Of a DNA stretch of 64,000 bases, positions 36,397 to 44,685 are shown piece by piece. The notes beneath the pieces were generated by a model. The model was not told where the DNA came from. It was given only the letters and a program-made list of their open reading frames with translations, and searched no databases. The stretch covers positions 186,001 to 250,000 of the forward strand of contig JAPPUL010000088.1 in assembly GCA_026874595.1 (NCBI GenBank), written 5' to 3'. The position numbers were made by a program, and so were the translations under genes. Each line of letters starts with the position of its first letter. The first letter of the stretch is position 1. The stretch is from Sipunculus nudus (Eukaryota; Annelida; Sipuncula; Golfingiida; Sipunculidae).

Positions 36397-37173
36397 ATGA
36401 ATAATGGAAATGGAGAGCTTAAAGAGAAGATAAGAGTAGAGGGTTTGGATTTTTATTATAATGAAGTGGAGAAGGCGCTAAAAGACATAAGCATGACAAT
36501 GTATAAAAACAGGGTAACAGCGTTAATAGGGCCGTCGGGCTGTGGGAAGACGACATTTTTAAAGAATTTAAATCGGATGAACGAGTTAATAGAGGGGACA
36601 CGTCTTGTAGGGAAAGTCTATATAGATGGTGTAGATATATTTAAAGATATGGATGTGGTGCAGCTTAGGAAGCAAGTGGGGATGGTATTCCAGCGTTCGA
36701 ATCCGTTTCCCAAGACAATTTTTGAGAATATAGCATATGGGCCGAAGATATTTGGGCAGCGAAACAAGAGTAAATTAAAGGTTTTGGTAGAAGATGTTTT
36801 GGAGAGGGTGGGGTTATGGGAGGAGGTAAAAGACAGGCTTCACACCTCAGCCTTTGGGTTATCCGGGGGTCAGCAGCAAAGGTTATGCATAGCGCGGGCG
36901 TTGGCAGTAGAACCTGATGTACTTTTGATGGACGAGCCGGCGAGTGCACTTGATCCGATAGCCACAACAAAGATAGAGGAGTTAATATTTGAATTAAAGA
37001 AGCACTATACAATAGTAATAGTAACCCACAACATGCAAGAGGCGGCGCGAGTATCAGATTACACAGCCTTTTTCTATTTGGGAGAATTGATAGAATATGA
37101 TACAACAGAGAAAATATTCACAAATCCGCAAAAGAAGAAAACGGAAGAGTACGTAACGGGTCGTTTTGGATAA
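36397..37173 (+). CDS. pstB: Phosphate ABC transporter ATPase
   Basis: A 258-residue ABC ATPase with Walker [21 protein letters not shown], the PstB-specific [22 protein letters not shown], signature [15 protein letters not shown], Walker [14 protein letters not shown] and the H-loop [27 protein letters not shown]. It powers phosphate uptake. Confidence 0.97.
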   Translation: MNNGNGELKEKIRVEGLDFYYNEVEKALKDISMTMYKNRVTALIGPSGCGKTTFLKNLNRMNELIEGTRLVGKVYIDGVDIFKDMDVVQLRKQVGMVFQRSNPFPKTIFENIAYGPKIFGQRNKSKLKVLVEDVLERVGLWEEVKDRLHTSAFGLSGGQQQRLCIARALAVEPDVLLMDEPASALDPIATTKIEELIFELKKHYTIVIVTHNMQEAARVSDYTAFFYLGELIEYDTTEKIFTNPQKKKTEEYVTGRFG

Positions 37174-37277
37174 GAGATGTTAAATTAGGAAAGAGCTAAC
37201 TTGTTGTAAAGAATTGTTTTAGTATTTATTAGTAATGGTTTTGGCGGTAAAAAAAAGAAAAAGAGGGAGGTGAAAGG

Positions 37278-37991
37278 GTGAAGATACGATTAGATAGAGA
37301 GATAGAGAAATTGAAGAAAGAGCTTGCGGAGATGGGTAATGCGGTAGAGGAGGCGATAATAAATGCATTAAAGGCACTTAAGCAATTAGATGATGGGCTT
37401 GCGCAGAAGGTATGTAAGAATGACTCATATATAAACAATTTAGAAGTAATAATAGATAAGATATGCCTAAAGATATTTGCGTTGAAGCAGCCGATAGCAA
37501 TAGATTTACGAGTAGTGGCATCGACATTGAAAGTAAACAGTGATTTGGAGCGGATGGGGGATTACGCAGTAAAGATAGCCCAAGAGGCAATATTTTTGGT
37601 AGAGAAGGAAGAGGAGATAGTGTTGAAAGAGCAGGCGTTGTTAATGAAAGAAGAGCTTTATGTGATGGGAGATAAGGCAGTAGGGATGCTTAGAAAGTCT
37701 TTAGAATCGTTCATGCAAGAGGACGTAAAGCGAGCGCGTGAAACGATAGAGGAGGACAATGAGCTTGATAATCTATATGAGAAGTTTCTGGTACAAGTGC
37801 TTAAGATATGCGAGGAAGCGAGTTTACTAGAGATAGGCTTATCCTATAGCAACATATCAAAAAGTCTTGAACGGATAGGCGACCATGCAAAAAACATATG
37901 CGAGGACGCGATATATTTGGTAGAAGGGAAGATAGTAAAACACAAAGGGGACCAATTAGAGAAGAAAGATAAATTAAAGTATAAAGATTGA
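37278..37991 (+). CDS. phoU: Phosphate uptake regulator PhoU
   Basis: A 237-residue all-helical protein of two PhoU repeats, each with an acidic metal-binding motif: NSDLERMGDYAVKIAQEA (first) and SKSLERIGDHAKNICEDAIY (second). It restrains PstSCAB and the Pho sensor when phosphate is ample. The GTG start at 37278 has a strong GGGAGGTG site. It is the normal last gene of the pst operon and is followed by the kinase gene. Confidence 0.95.
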   Translation: MKIRLDREIEKLKKELAEMGNAVEEAIINALKALKQLDDGLAQKVCKNDSYINNLEVIIDKICLKIFALKQPIAIDLRVVASTLKVNSDLERMGDYAVKIAQEAIFLVEKEEEIVLKEQALLMKEELYVMGDKAVGMLRKSLESFMQEDVKRARETIEEDNELDNLYEKFLVQVLKICEEASLLEIGLSYSNISKSLERIGDHAKNICEDAIYLVEGKIVKHKGDQLEKKDKLKYKD

Positions 37992-37997
37992 TTTAAA

Positions 37998-38037
37998 GGG
38001 TCAGATGGAGGGGGTCAGATGGAGGGGGTCAGATGGA
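37998..38037. repeat. Tandem repeat, three copies of a 14-bp unit between phoU and the kinase gene
   Basis: GGGTCAGATGGAGG occurs three times in the 83-bp gap just after phoU. The transcribed strand is purine-rich. Confidence 0.93.
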
Positions 38038-38074
38038 AGTAAGGGAGTAAAAATAAGGAAAGGAAAAGCTTTAG

Positions 38075-39901
38075 ATGAGGAAGCTCTCAAATGTAGTTAA
38101 ATACGGAGTAAGCTTAGTATTTTTGCTATTAAGCATATTAATGTATCTTATATTGGATAATTATCTAAGTGAAAGGATGAGTAGGATATATGATGAAGGG
38201 ATGCGGGAGCAGATAATGGGGATAAATGAGTATGTAAAGGGTCTTGAAGTAGATGTAGAATTAAGCGAAGCTGAACTTAGAAATAAACTTAAGTTATTGC
38301 ATAGTATAATACCGTATGGTCATATGCTGGTGATGGATAAAAAGTTGCTATATTATGGGACACGCGATAGGCTTGGAAATATCTTAGAAGAGAGTAAAAA
38401 ACACGATATAAAAGAGCTTATGTATAAAGAAGACATATTGGGAGCCCAAGGAGCGGGACATGGTAATATGATAGGTTATGAGAGGTTAGAAGGGGGGGGT
38501 ATGGAGAGATATATTTATAATACTTTAAAGCTTGACAAATATTATATACGCTTAGGTCGCAGCACAAATATATTAGAGGAGATGGAGAAGGAATATTCTA
38601 AGGTATTGCAATTATCGTATATATTATTTTTGTTAATGCTATTGTTGTGGAATGTTAGTTTTATTAGTTGGCTAAGAAAGTCTTTAAAGCGGCTTAGTTT
38701 ATTTATAACGCGTGGTTTTTTAAGGGGAGGAGTACGTTATGATTATAGTTTGTTTGAGGAGATATATATAATAGAGAAGGCATTACTTGAGATAGGGCAT
38801 GATATAAAGAAGGTATTTTTGGAGTTAAAGAGGCGAAACCGTGAGATAGAAGCGGTAGTAGAGAATGTATCGGAGGGGGTATTGATACTAGACGAAGAAG
38901 GGAAGGTAATCTTATGTAATCGAGGGATGTACAAGTTACTAAATATAGACAAACGATCATATGGGAAAGGGGTAGAAGGGAAATATTATTATGAGATTTT
39001 ACGAAGCAATAAGCTAGTAAGGTATGTAGATGAATGTCTTTTTAAGGGTCGCAGTATTAGAGAGGAGGTGCTATCACAAACTCTTGAAGAGAAGATACTG
39101 GATGTAAGCACAATTTGTTTATTGAAGCGAGGCGGAGTATTAATGCTAGTAAATGACGTAACGGAGGGTTTTAGGAGTCGAGAGCTTAAAAGGGTTTTTG
39201 CTCAAGAAGTTACAAAGGCGTTAGTTGAGCCACTAAAGGTAATAGAGGGGAATACCAAAAAGCTTTATAAAGATAATTTATTAGAGGGTAAAGATAATTT
39301 ATTAGAAGAGGCACTAAATAATGTCGAGTTGCTATCGAATTTCATAAAAGACTTTAATATATTACATAAACTTGATAGCGGAAGGAATTTATTTGAGCAT
39401 GAAAAAGTTAACGTAGTAGAAATAATTAAAGAAGTACTTGAGAGTTTAAAGGGTAATGGAGAGGAGAAGGGAGTTAGGGTATATTCTGCGATAGAAGAGG
39501 CTGCAATAGAGCTAAAAGGAGATAAGGAGTTACTCTATAGTATATTTTACGATGTAATAGATAATGGAATAAAGTACACACAAGAGGGAGAGGTAAGGAT
39601 AGAGTATAAAGGAGAAGCGAGCAGGGCGATATTTTTAATAATAGACACAGGAGTAGGGATAACGGAAGTAGAGAGGGAGAAAGTAGTTGAAAGGTTTTAT
39701 AAAGGAGGTAGTGGTGTTAAAAGATTTGGGACAGGACTTGGATTAAGTATAGTAAAGGAGGGTATGGATTATTATAATAATTTAGTAGATGCAGAAGAGG
39801 GTGTAGGAGATGGGTTAATAATCTTAGACAATCTGGAGGCTGGCAGAGGGACAGAGGTAAGGTTATGTTTTGGAGTTAAAGAAGAGATTGAGGAAGCTTA
39901 A
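38075..39901 (+). CDS. PhoR-like membrane sensor kinase lacking the phosphoacceptor histidine
   Basis: A 608-residue protein with two membrane segments (about 8-30 and 179-200) around an extracytoplasmic sensor, then a PAS domain (about 260-360: VVENVSEGVLILDEEGKVILCNRG). An HATPase domain follows (DVIDNGIKYT, LIIDTGVGIT, GTGLGLSIVKEG). In the HisKA position the sequence reads FAQEVTKALVEPLKVIEGN, where families have VSHELRTPL, so residue 381 is Lys instead of His. The catalytic domain looks sound. It follows pstSCAB-phoU, where phoR is expected, but no phoB is present. It may be a pseudokinase, a phosphatase-only sensor, or use another site. Confidence 0.8.
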   Translation: MRKLSNVVKYGVSLVFLLLSILMYLILDNYLSERMSRIYDEGMREQIMGINEYVKGLEVDVELSEAELRNKLKLLHSIIPYGHMLVMDKKLLYYGTRDRLGNILEESKKHDIKELMYKEDILGAQGAGHGNMIGYERLEGGGMERYIYNTLKLDKYYIRLGRSTNILEEMEKEYSKVLQLSYILFLLMLLLWNVSFISWLRKSLKRLSLFITRGFLRGGVRYDYSLFEEIYIIEKALLEIGHDIKKVFLELKRRNREIEAVVENVSEGVLILDEEGKVILCNRGMYKLLNIDKRSYGKGVEGKYYYEILRSNKLVRYVDECLFKGRSIREEVLSQTLEEKILDVSTICLLKRGGVLMLVNDVTEGFRSRELKRVFAQEVTKALVEPLKVIEGNTKKLYKDNLLEGKDNLLEEALNNVELLSNFIKDFNILHKLDSGRNLFEHEKVNVVEIIKEVLESLKGNGEEKGVRVYSAIEEAAIELKGDKELLYSIFYDVIDNGIKYTQEGEVRIEYKGEASRAIFLIIDTGVGITEVEREKVVERFYKGGSGVKRFGTGLGLSIVKEGMDYYNNLVDAEEGVGDGLIILDNLEAGRGTEVRLCFGVKEEIEEA

Positions 39902-39947
39902 AGGAGATTGAGGAAGAAAGGTATCTAAAAATATTTATTAATAAGCG

Positions 39948-41492
39948 ATGTGGGGAGGTATTGTAAGGGGGTATTGTAAAGAGATGGAAGTGATATTATG
40001 GGGTAAAAGAAGGAAAGGGACTAAAGGTATAAATAAGTTATTGTTGCTTTTGCCCATAGTGCTATTATGCCTATTAGGGTACTTATTATATTATGTACTT
40101 TTATCGGATAAAAATATTAATACATATCCTCTAGAAGGGGAGCTTGAGGCTGATAATTTATTTGAAGCAAGTATAGATTTAGCAAGTCTCATTTTACAAT
40201 TTAGTCATACAAATCAAACAAGTTATGAAGTATTAAGCCTACAAGAGACAAAAGGGTTAGTAAAGGAAGGTGTAAATACATACAAACCGGTAGTAAATCG
40301 TCTTTTACAAGATCCTGAGTTGATGGAAGGGGCGGATGGAGAGGCAGGGGAAAGGAATTTATTAAATACCTTAAAGCTTTACAGTTATTTTCTAAATAGG
40401 AATACGTCTAAAACAGATAGAAGTGTAAGGATATTGCTTGAAAGACCGTTTAAGAAGCGGCTGAATAAAATCATACATAAGAAGCGAGGAGATGTTAAAG
40501 GAAGGGATAGAAAATATAAAAAGCGTGTAAGAAATATATATAAGGGTTTTTTGACGAAACAATCACTTAATACGGGTTATAAATTTGTTAAGCGTGAGAG
40601 CAAACTTCTAAAAGAGATAGAGAAAGAATACGCAGTAGATAAAGAATATCTAGCAGCTATATTGTATGTGGAGACACGTTTTGGGAAGGTAACAGGTAAG
40701 AACTTGGTATTCAATGTATATAACACATTATATCATTATGATTCTAAGAAGTTAATACGAGAAGGAGGAGTAGTAAGGCGTTTTGAATCTGGGGGTGTAA
40801 AGGGTAAAGACAGTTTACTGGGGGAGGCAGGAGAAGCAGGAGAGGTAAGAGAGGAAGGAAAAGATGTTTTTAGTAAAAAGCTAAATGAGTTAAAAAAGGG
40901 TTATGTAAACATATTATTTCCGAATACAAAAAAGTTTTTTAGTATAAATAAGCAATTTGTAGTAAGCGAAGTTGCTGTAGGAGATGGTGTAGGGGTTGAG
41001 GTTTTGCCAAAGGAGTCGTATGATTATTTATCATCGTATATATTAAAGAAGCAGGAGTGGGGGTATAAACAGCTTAAGAGTTTATTTTTGATGGGGGAGT
41101 TGTATGGAAAAGACATAGAGAATTTAAAAGGTTCGTGGGCGGGAGCATTTGGGTATCCGCAATTTATACCATCGAGTTACATGTCCTATGGAGTAGATGG
41201 TAATAAAGACGGGGAAATAGATTTATTCAAGTTATGGGATGCACTAACAAGCATAGCGCATTATCTAAAGGAGCATGGTTTTGCGCAAGGAGATAAGAAG
41301 CGGATACGCAAGTCGATATACAGTTATAACTACAGTACAGAATATGTTAACACGGTCTATAAATATGCAAATAAGCTAAAGAGCATGCAGAGTGGTAAAA
41401 AAAAGAGTAAGTTAAAAAAGAGGCGAAAGAGGCAGAAGAAGGCGTATAAAAAGGTAAAACGAACTTTAAGGAAAAAGGAAAGGTCGTTATAG
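39948..41492 (+). CDS. Lytic murein transglycosylase (MltB type)
   Basis: A 514-residue protein with one N-terminal membrane segment (about 31-52). The SLT_2/MltB domain has catalytic E242 in YLAAILYVETRFGKVTGKN and the conserved SWAGAFGYPQFIPSSYMSYGVDGNKDGEIDLF. It cleaves peptidoglycan glycan strands, leaving 1,6-anhydro ends. A low-complexity insert is at about 280-320, and the last 40 residues are extremely basic. The start is uncertain; Met13 (39984) is an alternative. Confidence 0.88.
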   Translation: MWGGIVRGYCKEMEVILWGKRRKGTKGINKLLLLLPIVLLCLLGYLLYYVLLSDKNINTYPLEGELEADNLFEASIDLASLILQFSHTNQTSYEVLSLQETKGLVKEGVNTYKPVVNRLLQDPELMEGADGEAGERNLLNTLKLYSYFLNRNTSKTDRSVRILLERPFKKRLNKIIHKKRGDVKGRDRKYKKRVRNIYKGFLTKQSLNTGYKFVKRESKLLKEIEKEYAVDKEYLAAILYVETRFGKVTGKNLVFNVYNTLYHYDSKKLIREGGVVRRFESGGVKGKDSLLGEAGEAGEVREEGKDVFSKKLNELKKGYVNILFPNTKKFFSINKQFVVSEVAVGDGVGVEVLPKESYDYLSSYILKKQEWGYKQLKSLFLMGELYGKDIENLKGSWAGAFGYPQFIPSSYMSYGVDGNKDGEIDLFKLWDALTSIAHYLKEHGFAQGDKKRIRKSIYSYNYSTEYVNTVYKYANKLKSMQSGKKKSKLKKRRKRQKKAYKKVKRTLRKKERSL

Positions 41493-41616
41493 TGGCAGGT
41501 CCTATAAGGGTGTGATAGTGGAGGGGTGTGATAAGGTAAGGAAGGCGTAAAAAGCCAGGCATGAAATATTGGCAAGACATGAAATATTAGTAAGATAAGA
41601 AGAGGAATTATAGGAT

Positions 41617-42660
41617 ATGCAAGAAGAGCGAGAAGGAGAAGAGAGGGTGGAAAAAGAAGGAGCGGGAAAAGAAGAGATAAGTTATTTAAGTAGCGGGGTA
41701 TCTAGGGATGCAGATATAAGTTCCGTAAAGGAGATAGAGAAGAAGTCCCGTGCAACAAATCTTAAAAATGTAGTTGGAGGGATAGGAGGGTTTAGCGGAT
41801 TATATAAGTTTTATAAATTGGGATATAAAAAGCCTGTATTAGTTAGCGGAACAGATGGAGTAGGTAGCAAGTTAAAGGTAGCAATATATGAAGGAAAACA
41901 TGAGACAATAGGCATAGATTTGGTAGCAATGTGCGTAAATGACATTTTAACGAGCGGGGCAAAGCCGTTATTTTTTCTTGATTATATAGCAGTAAACAAA
42001 CTGGATGTGGAGGAAGTGAGTAAAATAATGGATGGGATAGTGAGAGGTTGTATAGAGAGTGAGATGGCGTTATTAGGTGGGGAGACGGCCCAGATGCCGA
42101 GTATGTATAAAGCGAATGAATATGATCTTGCAGGTTTTGCGGTAGGGGTGGTAGAGAATGATGAGCGTATAGATGGCAAAGATATTGTGTCAGGCGATAT
42201 AATACTAGGAATAAGGTCAAGCGGTTTTCATAGTAATGGATATAGTTTAATACGTAAAATAGTTTTTGAAAGAAGCGGCTATAAACTAAGCGATACATAT
42301 GATGGTGTAAGGAGTATAGGAGAAGTACTATTAGAGCCGACGCGAATATACTATAAAGAGCTTTTAAAGCTAAAAGAGAGTAAAATAAGGGTTAAAGGGC
42401 TTGCACACATAACGGGAGGCGGTATAAGACATAATGTTGAGCGTATTATACCTGATAATCTTTGTATAGAACTTAAGCTATGGGATATTCCTGAAGAATT
42501 TGTATGGCTACAAAGGCTTGGGGAGCTTAGTATAGATGAGATGTATAAAACGTTTAATATGGGCATTGGGATGGCAATGGTAGTCGATTATGCTGAGGTA
42601 GATAAGGTGCTAAAGGAATTAGGGGAAGATGATATAATTGAGGTTGGGCGTGTGCTTTAG
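41617..42660 (+). CDS. purM: Phosphoribosylformylglycinamidine cyclo-ligase
   Basis: A 347-residue protein with PurM motifs: LVSGTDGVGSKLKVAIYEGKHETIGIDLVAMCVNDILTSGAKPLFFLDYIA, LGGETAQMPSMY, DLAGFAVGVVE and GLAHITGGGIRHNVERIIP. It forms the imidazole ring in purine synthesis. It carries a Glu-rich N-terminal extension of about 25 residues (EEREGEERVEKEGAGKEE). A short gene overlaps its 3' end by 23 nt. Confidence 0.95.
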   Translation: MQEEREGEERVEKEGAGKEEISYLSSGVSRDADISSVKEIEKKSRATNLKNVVGGIGGFSGLYKFYKLGYKKPVLVSGTDGVGSKLKVAIYEGKHETIGIDLVAMCVNDILTSGAKPLFFLDYIAVNKLDVEEVSKIMDGIVRGCIESEMALLGGETAQMPSMYKANEYDLAGFAVGVVENDERIDGKDIVSGDIILGIRSSGFHSNGYSLIRKIVFERSGYKLSDTYDGVRSIGEVLLEPTRIYYKELLKLKESKIRVKGLAHITGGGIRHNVERIIPDNLCIELKLWDIPEEFVWLQRLGELSIDEMYKTFNMGIGMAMVVDYAEVDKVLKELGEDDIIEVGRVL

Positions 42661-43054
42661 ATATAAAGTTTCACTTTTAGTATCAGCTTTATGTATTTAT
42701 ACGCTATTGCTGCCTTCTTTTTTAGATACTAGAAGTAAATTAAGTTTAACTAAAAATATAGTTGGATTTTGGGAGCTATCAAGAACCCATGATTTGTCAA
42801 AAGATGAGACTCACCGGCCAGCTAAAAAAGTATATTATCATTTTCATGAAGATAATACACTAACAATAACAGATACGGTAAGTCGAGAGCGGAGTTACTG
42901 GGACTGGAAAGTAATAAATAATAGTAAATTAATAATCTGGGCAGAAGATATATATATAGAAGGGATAGTAACTAATTTCACAAAAACGAGTTTAAGCTAT
43001 AAGCTAACAAGTTCCAAAGTACCATACATTTGGTTTTTTGAGAAGCTAGAGTAG
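42638..43054 (+). CDS. Small exported protein of unknown function (lipocalin-like pattern)
   Basis: A 138-residue frame starting with TTG inside the end of purM (23-nt overlap). It has a hydrophobic signal segment (about 9-26). The rest has a short beta-barrel look: NIVGFWELSRTHD, YYHFHEDNTLTITDTV, YWDWKVINNSKLIIWAED, VPYIWFFEKLE. This resembles small lipocalin-like domains that begin with a GxW motif. The function is not known; family placement is tentative. Confidence 0.5.
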   Translation: MRLGVCFRYKVSLLVSALCIYTLLLPSFLDTRSKLSLTKNIVGFWELSRTHDLSKDETHRPAKKVYYHFHEDNTLTITDTVSRERSYWDWKVINNSKLIIWAEDIYIEGIVTNFTKTSLSYKLTSSKVPYIWFFEKLE

Positions 43055-43055
43055 C

Positions 43056-43094
43056 AGTTTTGCTAATAGGATAGCAGTTTTGCTATAAAAATAA
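43056..43094. repeat. Two mini-palindromes between convergent genes
   Basis: TAGCAGTTTTGCTA (stem TAGCA/TGCTA, four-base loop) occurs twice in the 42-bp gap between two converging genes. It could help end transcription in both directions, but the stems are only five bp. Confidence 0.5.
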
Positions 43095-43096
43095 CT

Positions 43097-43549
43097 TTAA
43101 CTCTTTTTTCGTTTAATACTCTCTTCTATAGTCTCCCGTACAGACTTAGGTTTAGCAAACTGAGGTTTAATAAACTCTTTTTCGTAAGTGGTTTTAGTAT
43201 TATCATAACCCGTATTGTCTTTAGAAGTACTTTTTGTCTCTTTTTTAAGAGTTTTTTGACTTTGCTTTTTTGGTGGTTGTATAGGTTTTATTGTGTCATT
43301 GTGCAGCCAAGTTTTAAGAGATTTAGCGATAGATTTATATATTAACTCGACATGAGGATTACTCTTGCATTTTATATATAAAGGCAAAGCTTCCAATAAA
43401 GCTTTTTTGTCATAAAGGTAGTAATCAGCAATACGCCGTATTCCAACATCATAATTAGCTTTAACAAAACATTCTTTGGCTAACTGTATTTCTCCTTTAT
43501 TAAAATAGGCATTGCCCTTTCGTATAAGTACTACATTCTTTGTATGCAT
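43097..43549 (-). CDS. Hypothetical protein with TPR-like start
   Basis: A 150-residue protein. Residues 6-75 are helical and spaced like one or two TPR units (LIRKGNAYFNKGEIQLAKECFVKANYDVGIRRIADYYLYDKKALLEALPLYIK). The second half is a Lys/Thr-rich, likely disordered tail. No enzyme motif is seen. It converges with the preceding gene; the short gap holds two copies of a TAGCAGTTTTGCTA mini-palindrome. Confidence 0.5.
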   Translation of the reverse strand: MHTKNVVLIRKGNAYFNKGEIQLAKECFVKANYDVGIRRIADYYLYDKKALLEALPLYIKCKSNPHVELIYKSIAKSLKTWLHNDTIKPIQPPKKQSQKTLKKETKSTSKDNTGYDNTKTTYEKEFIKPQFAKPKSVRETIEESIKRKKS

Positions 43550-43583
43550 CTTTGTATCTGTAATATACAGTATAGAAAAAGGA

Positions 43584-44108
43584 TTATAGCCCAGAAAGCG
43601 ACTTTACTTTCATTAGCACCCTTTTACTTAATACCGTTTCCAACTGTTTTATGTCTATGGCTTTTATTAGAACAATAAAATCTTCAACTGACTTTATACC
43701 CGGTATCTTATCTTTAGCATCAAAATAAGCTTCTTTTATTACGTTAAAATCTTTATCTCTATGCTTGCTCTCTATTTCCCAGTCTTTAATAGTTGCCTGC
43801 CAACTATCTATTATAACATAATTACCATATCTTAGTGTAAGAAACAATAATCTGCCTGAGCGTCTTTCCAGAAGCTCTTTAGTCTTTAAAAGCATTTTTG
43901 TAAAGAAGCTTGATTTCTCTTCTTTTTGTAACTTAGTATATATTTCGGGATAAGTTCTTCTTATATTTAAAGACAACATACAAAGCTCTTCATTCCCTAT
44001 ATATAATGAGGTTTTCTTAGATAGACGTCGGCTAAATACGCCATCTATATATTCTTCTAATATCTCTTTTAAGCGTTTGTCTTTATTTGTTGTACTATTT
44101 TTGTTCAT
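43584..44108 (-). CDS. Hypothetical protein, helical
   Basis: A 174-residue protein starting MNKNSTTNKDKRLKEILEEYIDGV. It is mostly helical and charged with a hydrophobic middle (LLFLTLRYGNYVIIDSWQATI). There is no signal peptide, membrane span or recognised motif. It lies on the same strand as the dsr genes but 200 nt downstream, with an AT-rich gap, so I do not place it in that operon. Function unknown. Confidence 0.55.
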   Translation of the reverse strand: MNKNSTTNKDKRLKEILEEYIDGVFSRRLSKKTSLYIGNEELCMLSLNIRRTYPEIYTKLQKEEKSSFFTKMLLKTKELLERRSGRLLFLTLRYGNYVIIDSWQATIKDWEIESKHRDKDFNVIKEAYFDAKDKIPGIKSVEDFIVLIKAIDIKQLETVLSKRVLMKVKSLSGL

Positions 44109-44307
44109 AGATAAATATAATCTTATAATCTCTTCTAAACTCTTATAATTACATTTAAAATTGTAATAGTATATTAGATTAAGAAATAGACATCTTTTAT
44201 AATCTAGTTTAATCTAAACTATTAGTTTCCCTTGTGTAGATCAATTATATTATGTATATGTTAATATGTCAATCGTCTTGCAGCGCTTAAGCAATTTACA
44301 ATAAATA

Positions 44308-44667
44308 TTAAACACATTCCTTTTCATATGCTTTTATTAATGGTTTCCACGTGTTTGTATATTTTTCATAAAACTTTTCTATGTAATACGCTTGATATAA
44401 GGCGTCCTCAACATCTTTACGATTTCCTTTTTTGTATGCATTAAGTGCTCTTTCGCCCCATTGGGCTGCCTCTTGTCCCGCATTGTCAACCTGTTTCCAA
44501 TAGGAAACGCTTTCTATTTTGTATGAAAATGTGTCTGATAATAACTGGCTATCTTCTATAGATGCTACCTTAGTGTTATTAAATCCAAAAGTCATATCCC
44601 ATCCCGTATGGGCCCAGTTCTTTGATTTTTCTATAGCCTTTTCAAGCTCACTACTTATATCTTGCAT
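44308..44667 (-). CDS. Small dsr-operon protein with penultimate cysteine, function unknown
   Basis: A 119-residue soluble protein encoded 18 nt after dsrL, with AAGGAG five nt before its ATG, so it is almost certainly in the dsrABL operon. It is helical and rich in Trp, Tyr and Ala (VDNAGQEAAQWGERALNAYKKG). Its only cysteine is second from the end (KECV). DsrC and TusE also end in Cys-x with the reactive Cys in that place, but nothing else here looks like DsrC, and the second DsrC cysteine and its insertion are missing. A sulfur-binding or DsrL/DsrAB-associated role is a hypothesis from position and this cysteine. Confidence 0.7.
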   Translation of the reverse strand: MQDISSELEKAIEKSKNWAHTGWDMTFGFNNTKVASIEDSQLLSDTFSYKIESVSYWKQVDNAGQEAAQWGERALNAYKKGNRKDVEDALYQAYYIEKFYEKYTNTWKPLIKAYEKECV

Positions 44668-44685
44668 ACTAACTCCTTTATATAT

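Noticed and set aside
44308-44667. DsrC identity for the small protein after dsrL
   Set aside because: Only the penultimate Cys fits. The second conserved Cys, the C-terminal arm and the DsrC core pattern are missing.
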